From: Casp-actino8 sp964614655
GTDB taxonomy: Bacteria > Actinomycetota > Acidimicrobiia > Acidimicrobiales > Ilumatobacteraceae
Direction of reading: 5' to 3'
Length of the DNA stretch: 13,368 nucleotides
NCBI GenBank assembly: GCA_964614655.1
Contig: CAZTPF010000041.1
Coordinates: 1-13,368 of the forward strand
The translations under genes were made by a program, and so were the position numbers. Positions 7,486 through 12,930 of the stretch are shown piece by piece. The notes under the pieces were generated by a model, which was given only the letters and a program-made list of their open reading frames with translations, was not told where the DNA came from and did not search any database. Position 1 is the stretch's first letter, and every line of letters begins with the position of its first letter.

Positions 7486-7944
7486 ATGTCGCGTCGTGAC
7501 GAGTCGAATCGAAGCGGGTCTTCGCGCGATTCGTTCCGGGCGAGTTCGTTCCGAGGCATGTCCACCTTCCGGGGTGGCCTCGTCGACCATCGGATGGCTC
7601 GTCGGGCCACGATCAACGAGGTGCAGCGCGGACGTCTCGGCCGCGAGGAAGTGTGCGACGCGCACCCCGAACTCATGCGGGCTGCTCGTTCGGTGGGCAA
7701 GCGGACCGAGGCGATCTGCCCGATCTGCGAGGACGACAATCTCGTCCTGGTGACCTACGTGTTCGGGCCACGACTGCCGGCCCACGGCCGACTGGCGGCC
7801 GACAACGACGAGTTGGCGGCCTTCCACCGTCGCCCCGAGGAGTACACGGCGTACGTGGTCGAGGCTTGCTGTTCGTGTCGCTGGCACTATCTCGTGCGAG
7901 CTCTGCCCATCGGTGGCCAGCGCGGCCGCCGGCAGGTGGGATGA
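7486..7944 (+). CDS. DUF5318 family zinc-ribbon-like protein
   Basis: A 152-residue small cytoplasmic protein matching the actinobacterial DUF5318 family (Rv0049 type); function unknown. The family core starts near GGLVDHRMARRATINEVQRGRLG and continues with EEVCDAHPELMRAAR. Two cysteine pairs follow, CPIC (78-81) and CCSC (128-131), with WHYLVRALP after the second, which together look like a zinc ribbon. The first 24 residues are rich in Ser and Arg and are extra relative to the core. The start is uncertain: ATG 7486 fits the TAACCT hexamer 7 nt upstream, ATG 7558 gives a 128-residue protein closer to the usual family length, and GTG 7459 would overlap the CCA gene. None has a good Shine-Dalgarno. 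In mycobacteria this gene also lies a few genes before rpsF, so the neighbourhood agrees with the call. Confidence 0.85.
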   Translation: MSRRDESNRSGSSRDSFRASSFRGMSTFRGGLVDHRMARRATINEVQRGRLGREEVCDAHPELMRAARSVGKRTEAICPICEDDNLVLVTYVFGPRLPAHGRLAADNDELAAFHRRPEEYTAYVVEACCSCRWHYLVRALPIGGQRGRRQVG

Positions 7945-7951
7945 CGATCCG

Positions 7952-8611
7952 ATGGCCAAGCGAGACCTCACCGGTTCGTCGGGTCTGAGTCGTCTCGGTC
8001 TGTCGACCCGCTCGTCTCGGAACAACCGCTGGTTGTCGTACGACGCGAACCGCCGACTTCAGCGTGATGCTCTGACCGGCATCGTCATGGTGTTGGTGGC
8101 GGCGATCGGCCTCTTGCTCATCGGCGCGTTCACCGATTCGTTCTCGGTTCAGTTCGTCGACGGTGCTCCGGTCGCTGACGGCAAGCAATGTCAGCTTCTG
8201 CAGGTCTTCTCTCCCGACGATCCCACCACCGCCATGCGCCCGATCGTCGACTGCGGCGACGAGGCGAGCATCGGATTCTCGGGAGTGATTCGACACGTGC
8301 TGGTGGCCCTCGGTGCCGTCGGAGTGTTCCTCCTCCTCAGCGCGGTGTTCTCGTTGTTGCTCTCGTCGCGCATGCCTCAGGAGACGTTGGCGGTCCCGTT
8401 CTGCGTGGCGGCGATCGTTCTCGGTGTGATCGCCCTCTGGTGGGGACTCGGCGACATGGGCGGACCGGCTCTCGTCGTCCAGGGTGAGCGAGAGCAGGCC
8501 GTGACGGGACTCTTGCGGCGTGGTGGTCAGTTCTCGACCGAACGGGGCGCCGTCTCGGCCGGAGTCGGCCTCATCGCAGCGTCGATCGTCAGACTCACCC
8601 GACCGGTCTGA
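7952..8611 (+). CDS. Four-helix integral membrane protein, unknown function
   Basis: A 219-residue membrane protein I do not recognise. A basic, Ser/Arg-rich N-terminus of about 38 residues precedes helix 1 (about 41-60). A loop of about 50 residues with two cysteines (C80 and C101), possibly outside the cell and disulfide-bonded, leads to helix 2 (about 112-138). Helix 3 spans about 146-168 and a weaker helix 4 about 199-213. ATG at 7952 starts 7 nt after the DUF5318 stop, with GGTGGG about 11 nt upstream, so it is probably co-transcribed with DUF5318. An in-frame alternative at 7913 would overlap DUF5318. The place just ahead of the rpsF operon, where mycobacteria carry ponA1 and other membrane proteins, hints at an envelope link but proves nothing. 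Confidence 0.8.
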   Translation: MAKRDLTGSSGLSRLGLSTRSSRNNRWLSYDANRRLQRDALTGIVMVLVAAIGLLLIGAFTDSFSVQFVDGAPVADGKQCQLLQVFSPDDPTTAMRPIVDCGDEASIGFSGVIRHVLVALGAVGVFLLLSAVFSLLLSSRMPQETLAVPFCVAAIVLGVIALWWGLGDMGGPALVVQGEREQAVTGLLRRGGQFSTERGAVSAGVGLIAASIVRLTRPV

Positions 8612-8739
8612 CCAGGTCCGATGGGGCGGTCGAGTCGCTCGGCCGGCAACCTCATGCCACACCCACCGGTCACGATGTGGTGGTGCCGTCCCGTCGTTCG
8701 TCGTCCCACACTCCCGGTCGGGTCGACCGAGGGCGCCGG

Positions 8740-8745
8740 TACACT
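8740..8745 (+). promoter_or_regulatory. Candidate -10 element of the rpsF operon (TACACT)
   Basis: TACACT lies in the 217-bp gap before rpsF. A start about 7 nt downstream would leave a leader of about 75 nt, long enough for the hairpin described at 8793-8816. No convincing -35 is seen. The rest of the gap (8612-8739) holds no gene I can support. Confidence 0.35.
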
Positions 8746-8792
8746 TCCCGAGTCCACATAGACCCTGCTCCGCAAGGGGCCCCGAGCCGGAA

Positions 8793-8816
8793 CCCCGGTT
8801 CGCGACCGAAGGGAGG
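8793..8816 (+). promoter_or_regulatory. rpsF leader hairpin over the Shine-Dalgarno (candidate S6:S18 autoregulatory site)
   Basis: CCC (8793-8795) can pair with GGG (8811-8813), and CGGT (8796-8799) with ACCG (8805-8808). This leaves a TCGCG loop and an AA bulge. The 3' side of the stem is the start of GGGAGG (8811-8816), the only purine-rich Shine-Dalgarno before the rpsF ATG (12 nt away). rpsF operons in many bacteria carry an RNA leader bound by the S6:S18 complex with a conserved CCG triplet; CCG is present here, but I cannot confirm the exact motif by eye. Confidence 0.4.
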
Positions 8817-8828
8817 TTCACGCAGATC

Positions 8829-9152
8829 ATGCGTGCCTACGAATTGATGATCATCATCGACGGAACTGTCGACGATGCCGTGGCCCAGCGATGGGCAGCC
8901 GATGTCACCAAGTCCGTGAAGGCGGCCGGTGGCGAGGTGCACGGGAAGCCCGATTGGTGGGGCAAGCGCCGTTTGGCCTACCCGATCAAGAAGAAGGAAG
9001 ACGGCTACTACGCCGTGTTCAATCTCGTCGCCCCAGCCGGCGCTCTCGACGAGTTCGAGCGTTCGCTGCGGATCTCCGACGACATCCTGCGCCACAAGTT
9101 GTTGCGTCTCCCCGATGCCGAAGCGGCTCGGCGAGGCCTGACAGCCGCCTGA
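8829..9152 (+). CDS. rpsF: 30S ribosomal protein S6
   Basis: A 107-residue S6 protein, which binds 16S rRNA as a heterodimer with S18 in the platform of the small subunit. It opens with MRAYELMIIIDGTVDD, has the ferredoxin-like fold elements, WWGKRRLAYPIKKKEDGYY (about 43-61) and the C-terminal SLRISDDILRHKLLR. Length is normal, without the long acidic tail found in some proteobacteria. ATG at 8829 matches the universal S6 start; the reading frame is open upstream but that part resembles no protein. It is the first gene of the operon with ssb, rpsR, rplI and dnaB, and is probably the feedback-control point through its leader hairpin. Confidence 0.98.
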   Translation: MRAYELMIIIDGTVDDAVAQRWAADVTKSVKAAGGEVHGKPDWWGKRRLAYPIKKKEDGYYAVFNLVAPAGALDEFERSLRISDDILRHKLLRLPDAEAARRGLTAA

Positions 9153-9189
9153 GCGCGGTCGGTCACCGTCACACCGCTAGGAGGACAAC

Positions 9190-9636
9190 ATGGCATCCAA
9201 CTCCATCACCGTCGTCGGGAATCTCACCCGCGACCCCGAACTTCGCTTCACCCAGTCGGGGAAGCCCACCGTCACTCTCGGCCTCGCCGTGAATCGCCGC
9301 TATCAGGTGAACGGTGAATGGCAGGAGCAGACCTCGTACATGAACGTGGTCGCCTGGGATCAGCTCGCCGAGAACATCGCCGCTTCGCTCACGAAGGGCA
9401 GTCGAGTGTTGGTCACCGGCCGACTCGACGTCCGTGAATACGAGGCTCGCGACGGTGGCAAGCGCACCGCTGTCGACATCGTGGCCGACGAAATCGGCCC
9501 CTCGTTGCGGTGGGCGACCGCCTCGGTCGAGCGCACCCCAGGCCGTGGCGACGGTGGCGGCGGATACAGCGGCGGTGGCCGCTCGTCCGGTCCGGCCCCG
9601 GCCGCCGATTCCTATCCCGACGAAGAACCGTTCTGA
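9190..9636 (+). CDS. ssb: Single-stranded DNA-binding protein
   Basis: A 148-residue SSB that coats single-stranded DNA during replication and repair. The OB-fold covers about residues 1-110: NSITVVGNLTRDPELRFTQSGKP, the DNA-stacking aromatics around W45 and W55 (SYMNVVAWDQLAENIAASLTKGSRVLVTGRL) and EYEARDGGKRTAVDIVADEIG. A Gly/Ser/Pro-rich flexible linker (about 117-139) ends in the acidic tip DEEPF, the site that recruits partner proteins. A strong AGGAGG lies 5 nt before the ATG, the best Shine-Dalgarno in the window, fitting high expression. Its position between rpsF and rpsR is the standard bacterial order. Confidence 0.98.
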   Translation: MASNSITVVGNLTRDPELRFTQSGKPTVTLGLAVNRRYQVNGEWQEQTSYMNVVAWDQLAENIAASLTKGSRVLVTGRLDVREYEARDGGKRTAVDIVADEIGPSLRWATASVERTPGRGDGGGGYSGGGRSSGPAPAADSYPDEEPF

Positions 9637-9672
9637 TCATCACGATCTCTCCACGACCCAAGGACACTTCCC

Positions 9673-10080
9673 ATGAGCAACAGCAAGAAAGCCCCTCGTC
9701 GCGGCGCCCCCAAGGACACCGGACGCAAGATCAAGAAGAAGGCCAACGTTCTGTCGGCCGAAAAGATCGACTACATCGATTACAAGGACGTCAACCTGCT
9801 TCAGCGTTTCATGTCCGACCGCTCCAAGATCCGCGGTCAGAAGGTGAACGGCAACACGGTCCAGCAGCAGCGTGAACTGGCCACGGCCATCAAGAACGCC
9901 CGCGAAATGGCCCTTTTGCCCTACACCAAGCGGGTCGCTTCGGCCGGACGTGGTCCGCGTCGTGGCCCGGCTCCCGAGGCCGCCGAGAAGATGAGCGATC
10001 AGGTCGCCGAGGTCGAGATGACCGATCAGGTCGACACCGACGTCGTCGAGACCGGCGCCGATGCAGAGGGTGAGGCCTGA
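9673..10080 (+). CDS. rpsR: 30S ribosomal protein S18 with an unusual C-terminal tail
   Basis: A 135-residue S18, partner of S6 in the 30S platform. The core is clear: KKKANVLSAEKIDYIDYKDVNLLQRFMSDRSKIRGQKVNGNTVQQQRELATAIKNAREMALLPYTKR (to about residue 87). It contains no cysteine, so it is the zinc-independent form. Beyond the core are 48 extra residues: a basic GRGPRRGP segment, then an acidic stretch (12 Asp/Glu in the last 34 residues) holding two similar units, MSDQVAEVE and MTDQVDTDV. Most S18 proteins end close to the LPYTKR-type core. GC content and codon use look the same in the tail as in the core, and the frame is intact to TGA, so I take it as real. A GGA lies about 9 nt before the ATG. 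Confidence 0.97.
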   Translation: MSNSKKAPRRGAPKDTGRKIKKKANVLSAEKIDYIDYKDVNLLQRFMSDRSKIRGQKVNGNTVQQQRELATAIKNAREMALLPYTKRVASAGRGPRRGPAPEAAEKMSDQVAEVEMTDQVDTDVVETGADAEGEA

Positions 10081-10082
10081 TC

Positions 10083-10529
10083 ATGAAGGTGATTCTTCGT
10101 TCCGACATCTCCGGGCTCGGCAAGCGCGGCGACATCGTCGAGGTGGCCGAGGGCCATGGTCGCAACTTCCTTCTTCCCCGCGGTCTGGCCATCAAGGCCT
10201 CCGACGGTGCGCTCAGCCAGGCGGCCGCCATGCGTCGTCGCCGTGACCTGCGTGATGCGGCCGATCGCGAATCGGCTCAGACCGTGGCCACGGTTCTGGT
10301 GAGCAAGGTCATCGAGGTGTCGGCCAAGGCCGGCCCCGAGGGTCGTCTCTACGGTTCGATCCACGCATCCGACGTGGCCGAGGCCGTGTCGGCTCAGGCC
10401 GGTGTCGAGCTCGACCGCAAGAAGATCTCGGTTCCCGACCACATCAAGACCGTGGGCGAGTACACGGTCGGCGCGCATCCGCACCCCGACGTCGAGTTCT
10501 CGTTCACGATCAACGTCGTCGCTCAGTGA
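10083..10529 (+). CDS. rplI: 50S ribosomal protein L9
   Basis: A 148-residue L9, which binds 23S rRNA near the base of the L1 stalk. The N-terminal domain shows MKVILRSDISGLGKRGDIVEVAEGHGRNFLLPRGLAIKAS, the family signature. A charged central helix (about 45-68) connects to the C-terminal domain with GPEGRLYGSIHASDVAEAV and a final beta-rich segment ending HPDVEFSFTINVV. Length is standard. It starts 2 nt after the rpsR stop and its GGTGAGG lies within the end of rpsR, so translation is probably coupled. Confidence 0.98.
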   Translation: MKVILRSDISGLGKRGDIVEVAEGHGRNFLLPRGLAIKASDGALSQAAAMRRRRDLRDAADRESAQTVATVLVSKVIEVSAKAGPEGRLYGSIHASDVAEAVSAQAGVELDRKKISVPDHIKTVGEYTVGAHPHPDVEFSFTINVVAQ

Positions 10530-10541
10530 CCCCGCTCGGGG
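10530..10541 (+). terminator. Short GC hairpin directly after rplI, weak terminator or attenuator
   Basis: CCCC-GCTC-GGGG begins at the base after the L9 stop codon. The four-pair GC stem is not followed by a T tract, so at most it slows or partly ends transcription before dnaB. Confidence 0.25.
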
Positions 10542-10542
10542 T

Positions 10543-10572
10543 TCGTCCACAGGATCCCGGCCGTTGTCCACA
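10543..10572 (+). promoter_or_regulatory. Pair of DnaA boxes upstream of dnaB
   Basis: TTGTCCACA at 10564-10572 equals the DnaA-box form usual in high-GC actinobacteria. TCGTCCACA at 10543-10551 differs from it by one base. Their starts are 21 bp apart, about two helical turns, so both would face the same side of the DNA. They lie 61 bp and more before the dnaB start, where bound DnaA could control its transcription. Confidence 0.6.
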
Positions 10573-10578
10573 GGATCC
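10545..10578 (+). repeat. 13-bp direct repeat (GTCCACAGGATCC) in the rplI-dnaB gap
   Basis: GTCCACAGGATCC occurs exactly at 10545-10557 and 10566-10578. A weaker relative, TCACAGGGAT, begins at 10579, about one helical turn after the second copy. The conserved AGGATCC extends beyond the DnaA box core, so either the protein contacts a longer site or the segment was duplicated. Confidence 0.75.
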
Positions 10579-10632
10579 TCACAGGGATGTACCACTAGCG
10601 ATCAACAGGTCTGATCAGGGAAGGTGGGGTCC

Positions 10633-12072
10633 GTGACCGACACCTATCCCTCGTCAGGCTTCTCGTCCGGCCGTCCGGCCCGAGGGAATGGCGCGCGTCC
10701 GATGGCGTCGGATCGCGTTCCGCCGCACAACTTGAGTGCTGAGGAGTCGTTGCTCGGTGCCTTGTTGTTGTCGCGTGAAGCCGTCAACACGATCAGCGAA
10801 CTCGGCATGCAGCCCGACGTCTTCTATCGGGCTGCCCATCAACACGTCTTCGACGCCATGCGGTCGTTGCTCGCCGGAGGTCAGCCGGTCGACGCCGTGA
10901 CCGTGGCCGATGAACTCCGTAAGGCCGGTCTTCTCGACGAGATCGGCGGCATGGACTTCTTGCTGCGCTTGCAGAACACCACACCCGTGATCGGCAACGT
11001 TCATCGGTACGCCAAGATCGTCAACGACACGGCGGCTTTGCGTCGTCTCATCGGTGTGGCGAGTGAGATCGCCGAGATCGCCTACTCCGAACCCGACGAC
11101 GTGGCCAAGGCCCTCGACACGGCCGAGAGCAAGGTGTTCGAAGTCGCCGACGATCGCGTGGTCGATTCGGTGGCCGAGATCCGCGACGTTCTGCGACTCA
11201 CGACCGACGAGCTCGAACGGCGCTACACCGAGAAGGTCGGCGTCACGGGCGTTGCGACCGGGTTCGTCGATCTCGACAACGTGCTGCTCGGGCTCCAGCC
11301 GGCGTCACTCGTGATCGTGGGTGCCCGTCCCTCGATGGGTAAGTCGGCTTTTGCTCTCAACATCGCCACCCACGTGGCCAAGAACACGCGCAAGCCGGTG
11401 CTCGTGTTCTCTCTCGAAATGAGCCACAGTGAAATGGCTCAGCGAATCCTGTCGTCGGAAGCACGTGTCGACACGAAGAAGCTGCGCACCGGCAACCTCA
11501 CCGGTAACGAGTGGAGTGACGTCAACAATGCTGTCGGGCGGCTCGAAGTGCCGTTGTTCCTCGACGACAACCCGGCCGTGACGGTGATGGAGATCCGAGC
11601 CAAGGCTCGTCGACTGAAGGCCCGCTACGACGATCTCGGCCTCATCGTCATCGACTACCTCCAGCTGATGGGTGGAAACACCCGAGCCGAGAACCGTCAG
11701 CTCGAAGTGAGCGACATCAGCCGAAACCTGAAGGTCTTGGCCCGTGAACTGAACGTGCCGATCCTGGCGCTCAGTCAGTTGAGTCGTCGTCTCGAGGAGC
11801 GTTCCGACAAGAAGCCACAACTCGCCGACCTTCGTGAATCGGGTTCACTCGAACAGGACGCCGACGTGGTCATGTTCATCCACCGTGAAGAGGTCTACAA
11901 GCAGGACTCCATGGATCCGTCCTTGCGTGGCATGGCCGATCTCATCGTGGCCAAGCATCGCGCCGGTGAGCTGGCCAACCTGAAGTTGGTGTTCCAGGGT
12001 GAGTTCACGTTGTTCCGCAGCGCAGCACGCGGAATCTCGAGTCGACCCGACGAGCCGAGCGAACCCCAGTAG
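10633..12072 (+). CDS. dnaB: Replicative DNA helicase DnaB
   Basis: A 479-residue hexameric helicase that unwinds DNA ahead of the replication fork and binds DnaG primase. The N-terminal domain starts at VPPHNLSAEESLLGALLLS (about 29-47). After the linker, the RecA-like domain has Walker A GARPSMGKS (230-238), FSLEMSHSEMAQRILS, Walker B LGLIVIDYLQLM (about 335-346), SQLSRRLEERSDKKPQLADLRESGSLEQDAD and the arginine-finger region KHRAGE near 441. It is complete and has no intein at the Walker A or other sites where mycobacterial DnaB often carries one. GTG at 10633 follows GGAAGG by about 8 nt; GTG at 10624 in frame would overlap that Shine-Dalgarno. The gap before it carries two DnaA-box-like sites. 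Confidence 0.98.
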   Translation: MTDTYPSSGFSSGRPARGNGARPMASDRVPPHNLSAEESLLGALLLSREAVNTISELGMQPDVFYRAAHQHVFDAMRSLLAGGQPVDAVTVADELRKAGLLDEIGGMDFLLRLQNTTPVIGNVHRYAKIVNDTAALRRLIGVASEIAEIAYSEPDDVAKALDTAESKVFEVADDRVVDSVAEIRDVLRLTTDELERRYTEKVGVTGVATGFVDLDNVLLGLQPASLVIVGARPSMGKSAFALNIATHVAKNTRKPVLVFSLEMSHSEMAQRILSSEARVDTKKLRTGNLTGNEWSDVNNAVGRLEVPLFLDDNPAVTVMEIRAKARRLKARYDDLGLIVIDYLQLMGGNTRAENRQLEVSDISRNLKVLARELNVPILALSQLSRRLEERSDKKPQLADLRESGSLEQDADVVMFIHREEVYKQDSMDPSLRGMADLIVAKHRAGELANLKLVFQGEFTLFRSAARGISSRPDEPSEPQ

Positions 12073-12073
12073 T

Positions 12074-12090
12074 CGTCGATCAGCTCGACG
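12074..12090. terminator. Hairpin in the convergent dnaB/VOC junction, possible two-way terminator
   Basis: CGTCGA (12074-12079) pairs with TCGACG (12085-12090) around a 5-nt loop, right after the dnaB stop and across the 3' end of the VOC gene. The two stop codons are separated by only 7 bp. There is no T tract, so termination is only suggested by position. Confidence 0.3.
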
Positions 12091-12637
12091 GAAGCAAGAC
12101 CGGTTCGCCCTCGGGCTGCCAGATCTTGGCGCCGAACATCTTCTCCATTTCGGGCTGCGGATTCATGAGCAGTTCCATGGCGTGCTTCTTCTCGTCGTCG
12201 GTGAAGTCGCGCACGGTGTGGCAGAACTCGACGGTGTTGCCTTCGGGATCGCGGATGTAGATCGAGCGACAGAATTCGTGATCGACTTCGAGCACGGTGA
12301 ATCCGCAGGCACGCCAGCGTTCGCGGTGGCGTTCGAGATCGTCGGCCGTGGGAGCGTCGAAGGCGAGATGGTTGGCCCACCAGGGCAGACCGGCGCTCTT
12401 GTTGAGATTGGTTCCGAATTCGGCACCGATCGATTCGTCGTGGATCTCCCAGAAGGCGATCATCCCTTGTTCGCCGGAAGGTGACGTGCCAGTGGAGTAG
12501 AAGAAGTGCTTGCTCCAACCACCCTCGGGTGTGGGGGCGGTCACGACCTTCACGAGCTCGAAACCCATGACTCGGGTGTAGAAGTCGTAGTTGGCGGCCG
12601 TGTCGTGGATGGCGATGGCGACGTGGTGGAAACCCAT
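12080..12637 (-). CDS. VOC family (glyoxalase/bleomycin resistance/dioxygenase) protein
   Basis: A 185-residue metalloenzyme of the vicinal oxygen chelate superfamily. It opens with MGFHHVAIAIHD and shows the classical ligands H5, H90 (WANHLAFDAP) and E137 (RDPEGNTVEFCH) in two paired beta-alpha-beta modules. A helical tail of about 40 residues follows (DDEKKHAMELLMNPQPEMEKMFG). The aromatic N-terminal half and the tail are more like ring-cleaving or isomerising members than glyoxalase I, but no substrate can be assigned. ATG at 12637 gives the standard N-terminus; the open frame upstream resembles nothing. A TAAAAC hexamer lies 7 nt upstream with no Shine-Dalgarno. It converges on dnaB and is divergent from a small membrane protein. 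Confidence 0.9.
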   Translation of the reverse strand: MGFHHVAIAIHDTAANYDFYTRVMGFELVKVVTAPTPEGGWSKHFFYSTGTSPSGEQGMIAFWEIHDESIGAEFGTNLNKSAGLPWWANHLAFDAPTADDLERHRERWRACGFTVLEVDHEFCRSIYIRDPEGNTVEFCHTVRDFTDDEKKHAMELLMNPQPEMEKMFGAKIWQPEGEPVLLPSS

Positions 12638-12643
12638 GCGATC

Positions 12644-12650
12644 AGTTTTA
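12644..12650 (-). promoter_or_regulatory. Candidate -10 element of the VOC gene (TAAAACT)
   Basis: TAAAACT on the minus strand, 6 nt before the ATG at 12637, within an AT-rich patch that stands out in this GC-rich DNA. It has the same arrangement as the other leaderless-type starts but is a poorer hexamer. Confidence 0.35.
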
Positions 12651-12704
12651 CCGCTCGGACGAGTGAGTGGCGACGCCGAGGGGGAACGACTCACGGTCGG
12701 CTGG

Positions 12705-12710
12705 CAGAAT
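12705..12710 (+). promoter_or_regulatory. Weak candidate -10 element of the small membrane protein gene (CAGAAT)
   Basis: CAGAAT, 6 nt before the ATG at 12717. Position 1 is C instead of T. I list it because spacing and lack of Shine-Dalgarno match the other single-gene starts here. Confidence 0.25.
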
Positions 12711-12716
12711 GTCGTC

Positions 12717-12923
12717 ATGTTCCTCGGTGAAGATCTGCTGGCCTGGCTGGTGTTGGCCCTCGGAGGAGCGCTATTCGTGGGCAACGCTCTGGCGGTGGTG
12801 AAGCCGCCGCCGGCCACCAAAGAGGGTGATCTGGCTCGGGCCCCGTTGGCTCGCAGTGTGGTGATGGCCGTCGTCGGACTCGTGGCCGCCGTGTGGGCGC
12901 TGGCGTCGCTGATCTCGGGGTGA
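12717..12923 (+). CDS. Small two-helix membrane protein, unknown function
   Basis: A 68-residue protein with two predicted membrane helices (about 8-26 and 48-66). They are joined by a short loop, KPPPATKEGDLARAPLARS, that is basic and proline-rich. I do not recognise a family. ATG at 12717 is the only start that keeps the protein compact; the frame is open upstream to 12591 but that part overlaps the divergent VOC gene. There is no Shine-Dalgarno. It ends 7 nt before the HD-domain gene, so the two are likely in one transcript. The charge pattern suggests a cytoplasmic loop with both ends outside. Confidence 0.65.
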   Translation: MFLGEDLLAWLVLALGGALFVGNALAVVKPPPATKEGDLARAPLARSVVMAVVGLVAAVWALASLISG

Positions 12924-12930
12924 GTTGATC

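Noticed and set aside
6774..7739. Minus-strand open frame opposite the CCA enzyme
   Set aside because: Mirror of a fully recognisable gene; no motif of its own.
8612..8739. Small gene or tRNA in the gap before rpsF
   Set aside because: No cloverleaf or CCA-like end, no start with a Shine-Dalgarno and codon bias; only weak pairings such as CCACC/GGTGG near 8665-8685.
7673..8830. 385-codon minus-strand open frame across DUF5318, the membrane protein and the rpsF leader
   Set aside because: It runs across three transcription units, has a low-complexity Arg/Glu/His-rich composition, and shows no recognisable domain.
11317..11345. Intein insertion in dnaB at the Walker A site
   Set aside because: GARPSMGKS is uninterrupted and the 479-residue length equals an intein-free DnaB.
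12591..12716. N-terminal extension of the small membrane protein
   Set aside because: It would overlap the start and promoter region of the divergent VOC gene and adds a sequence unlike a signal peptide.
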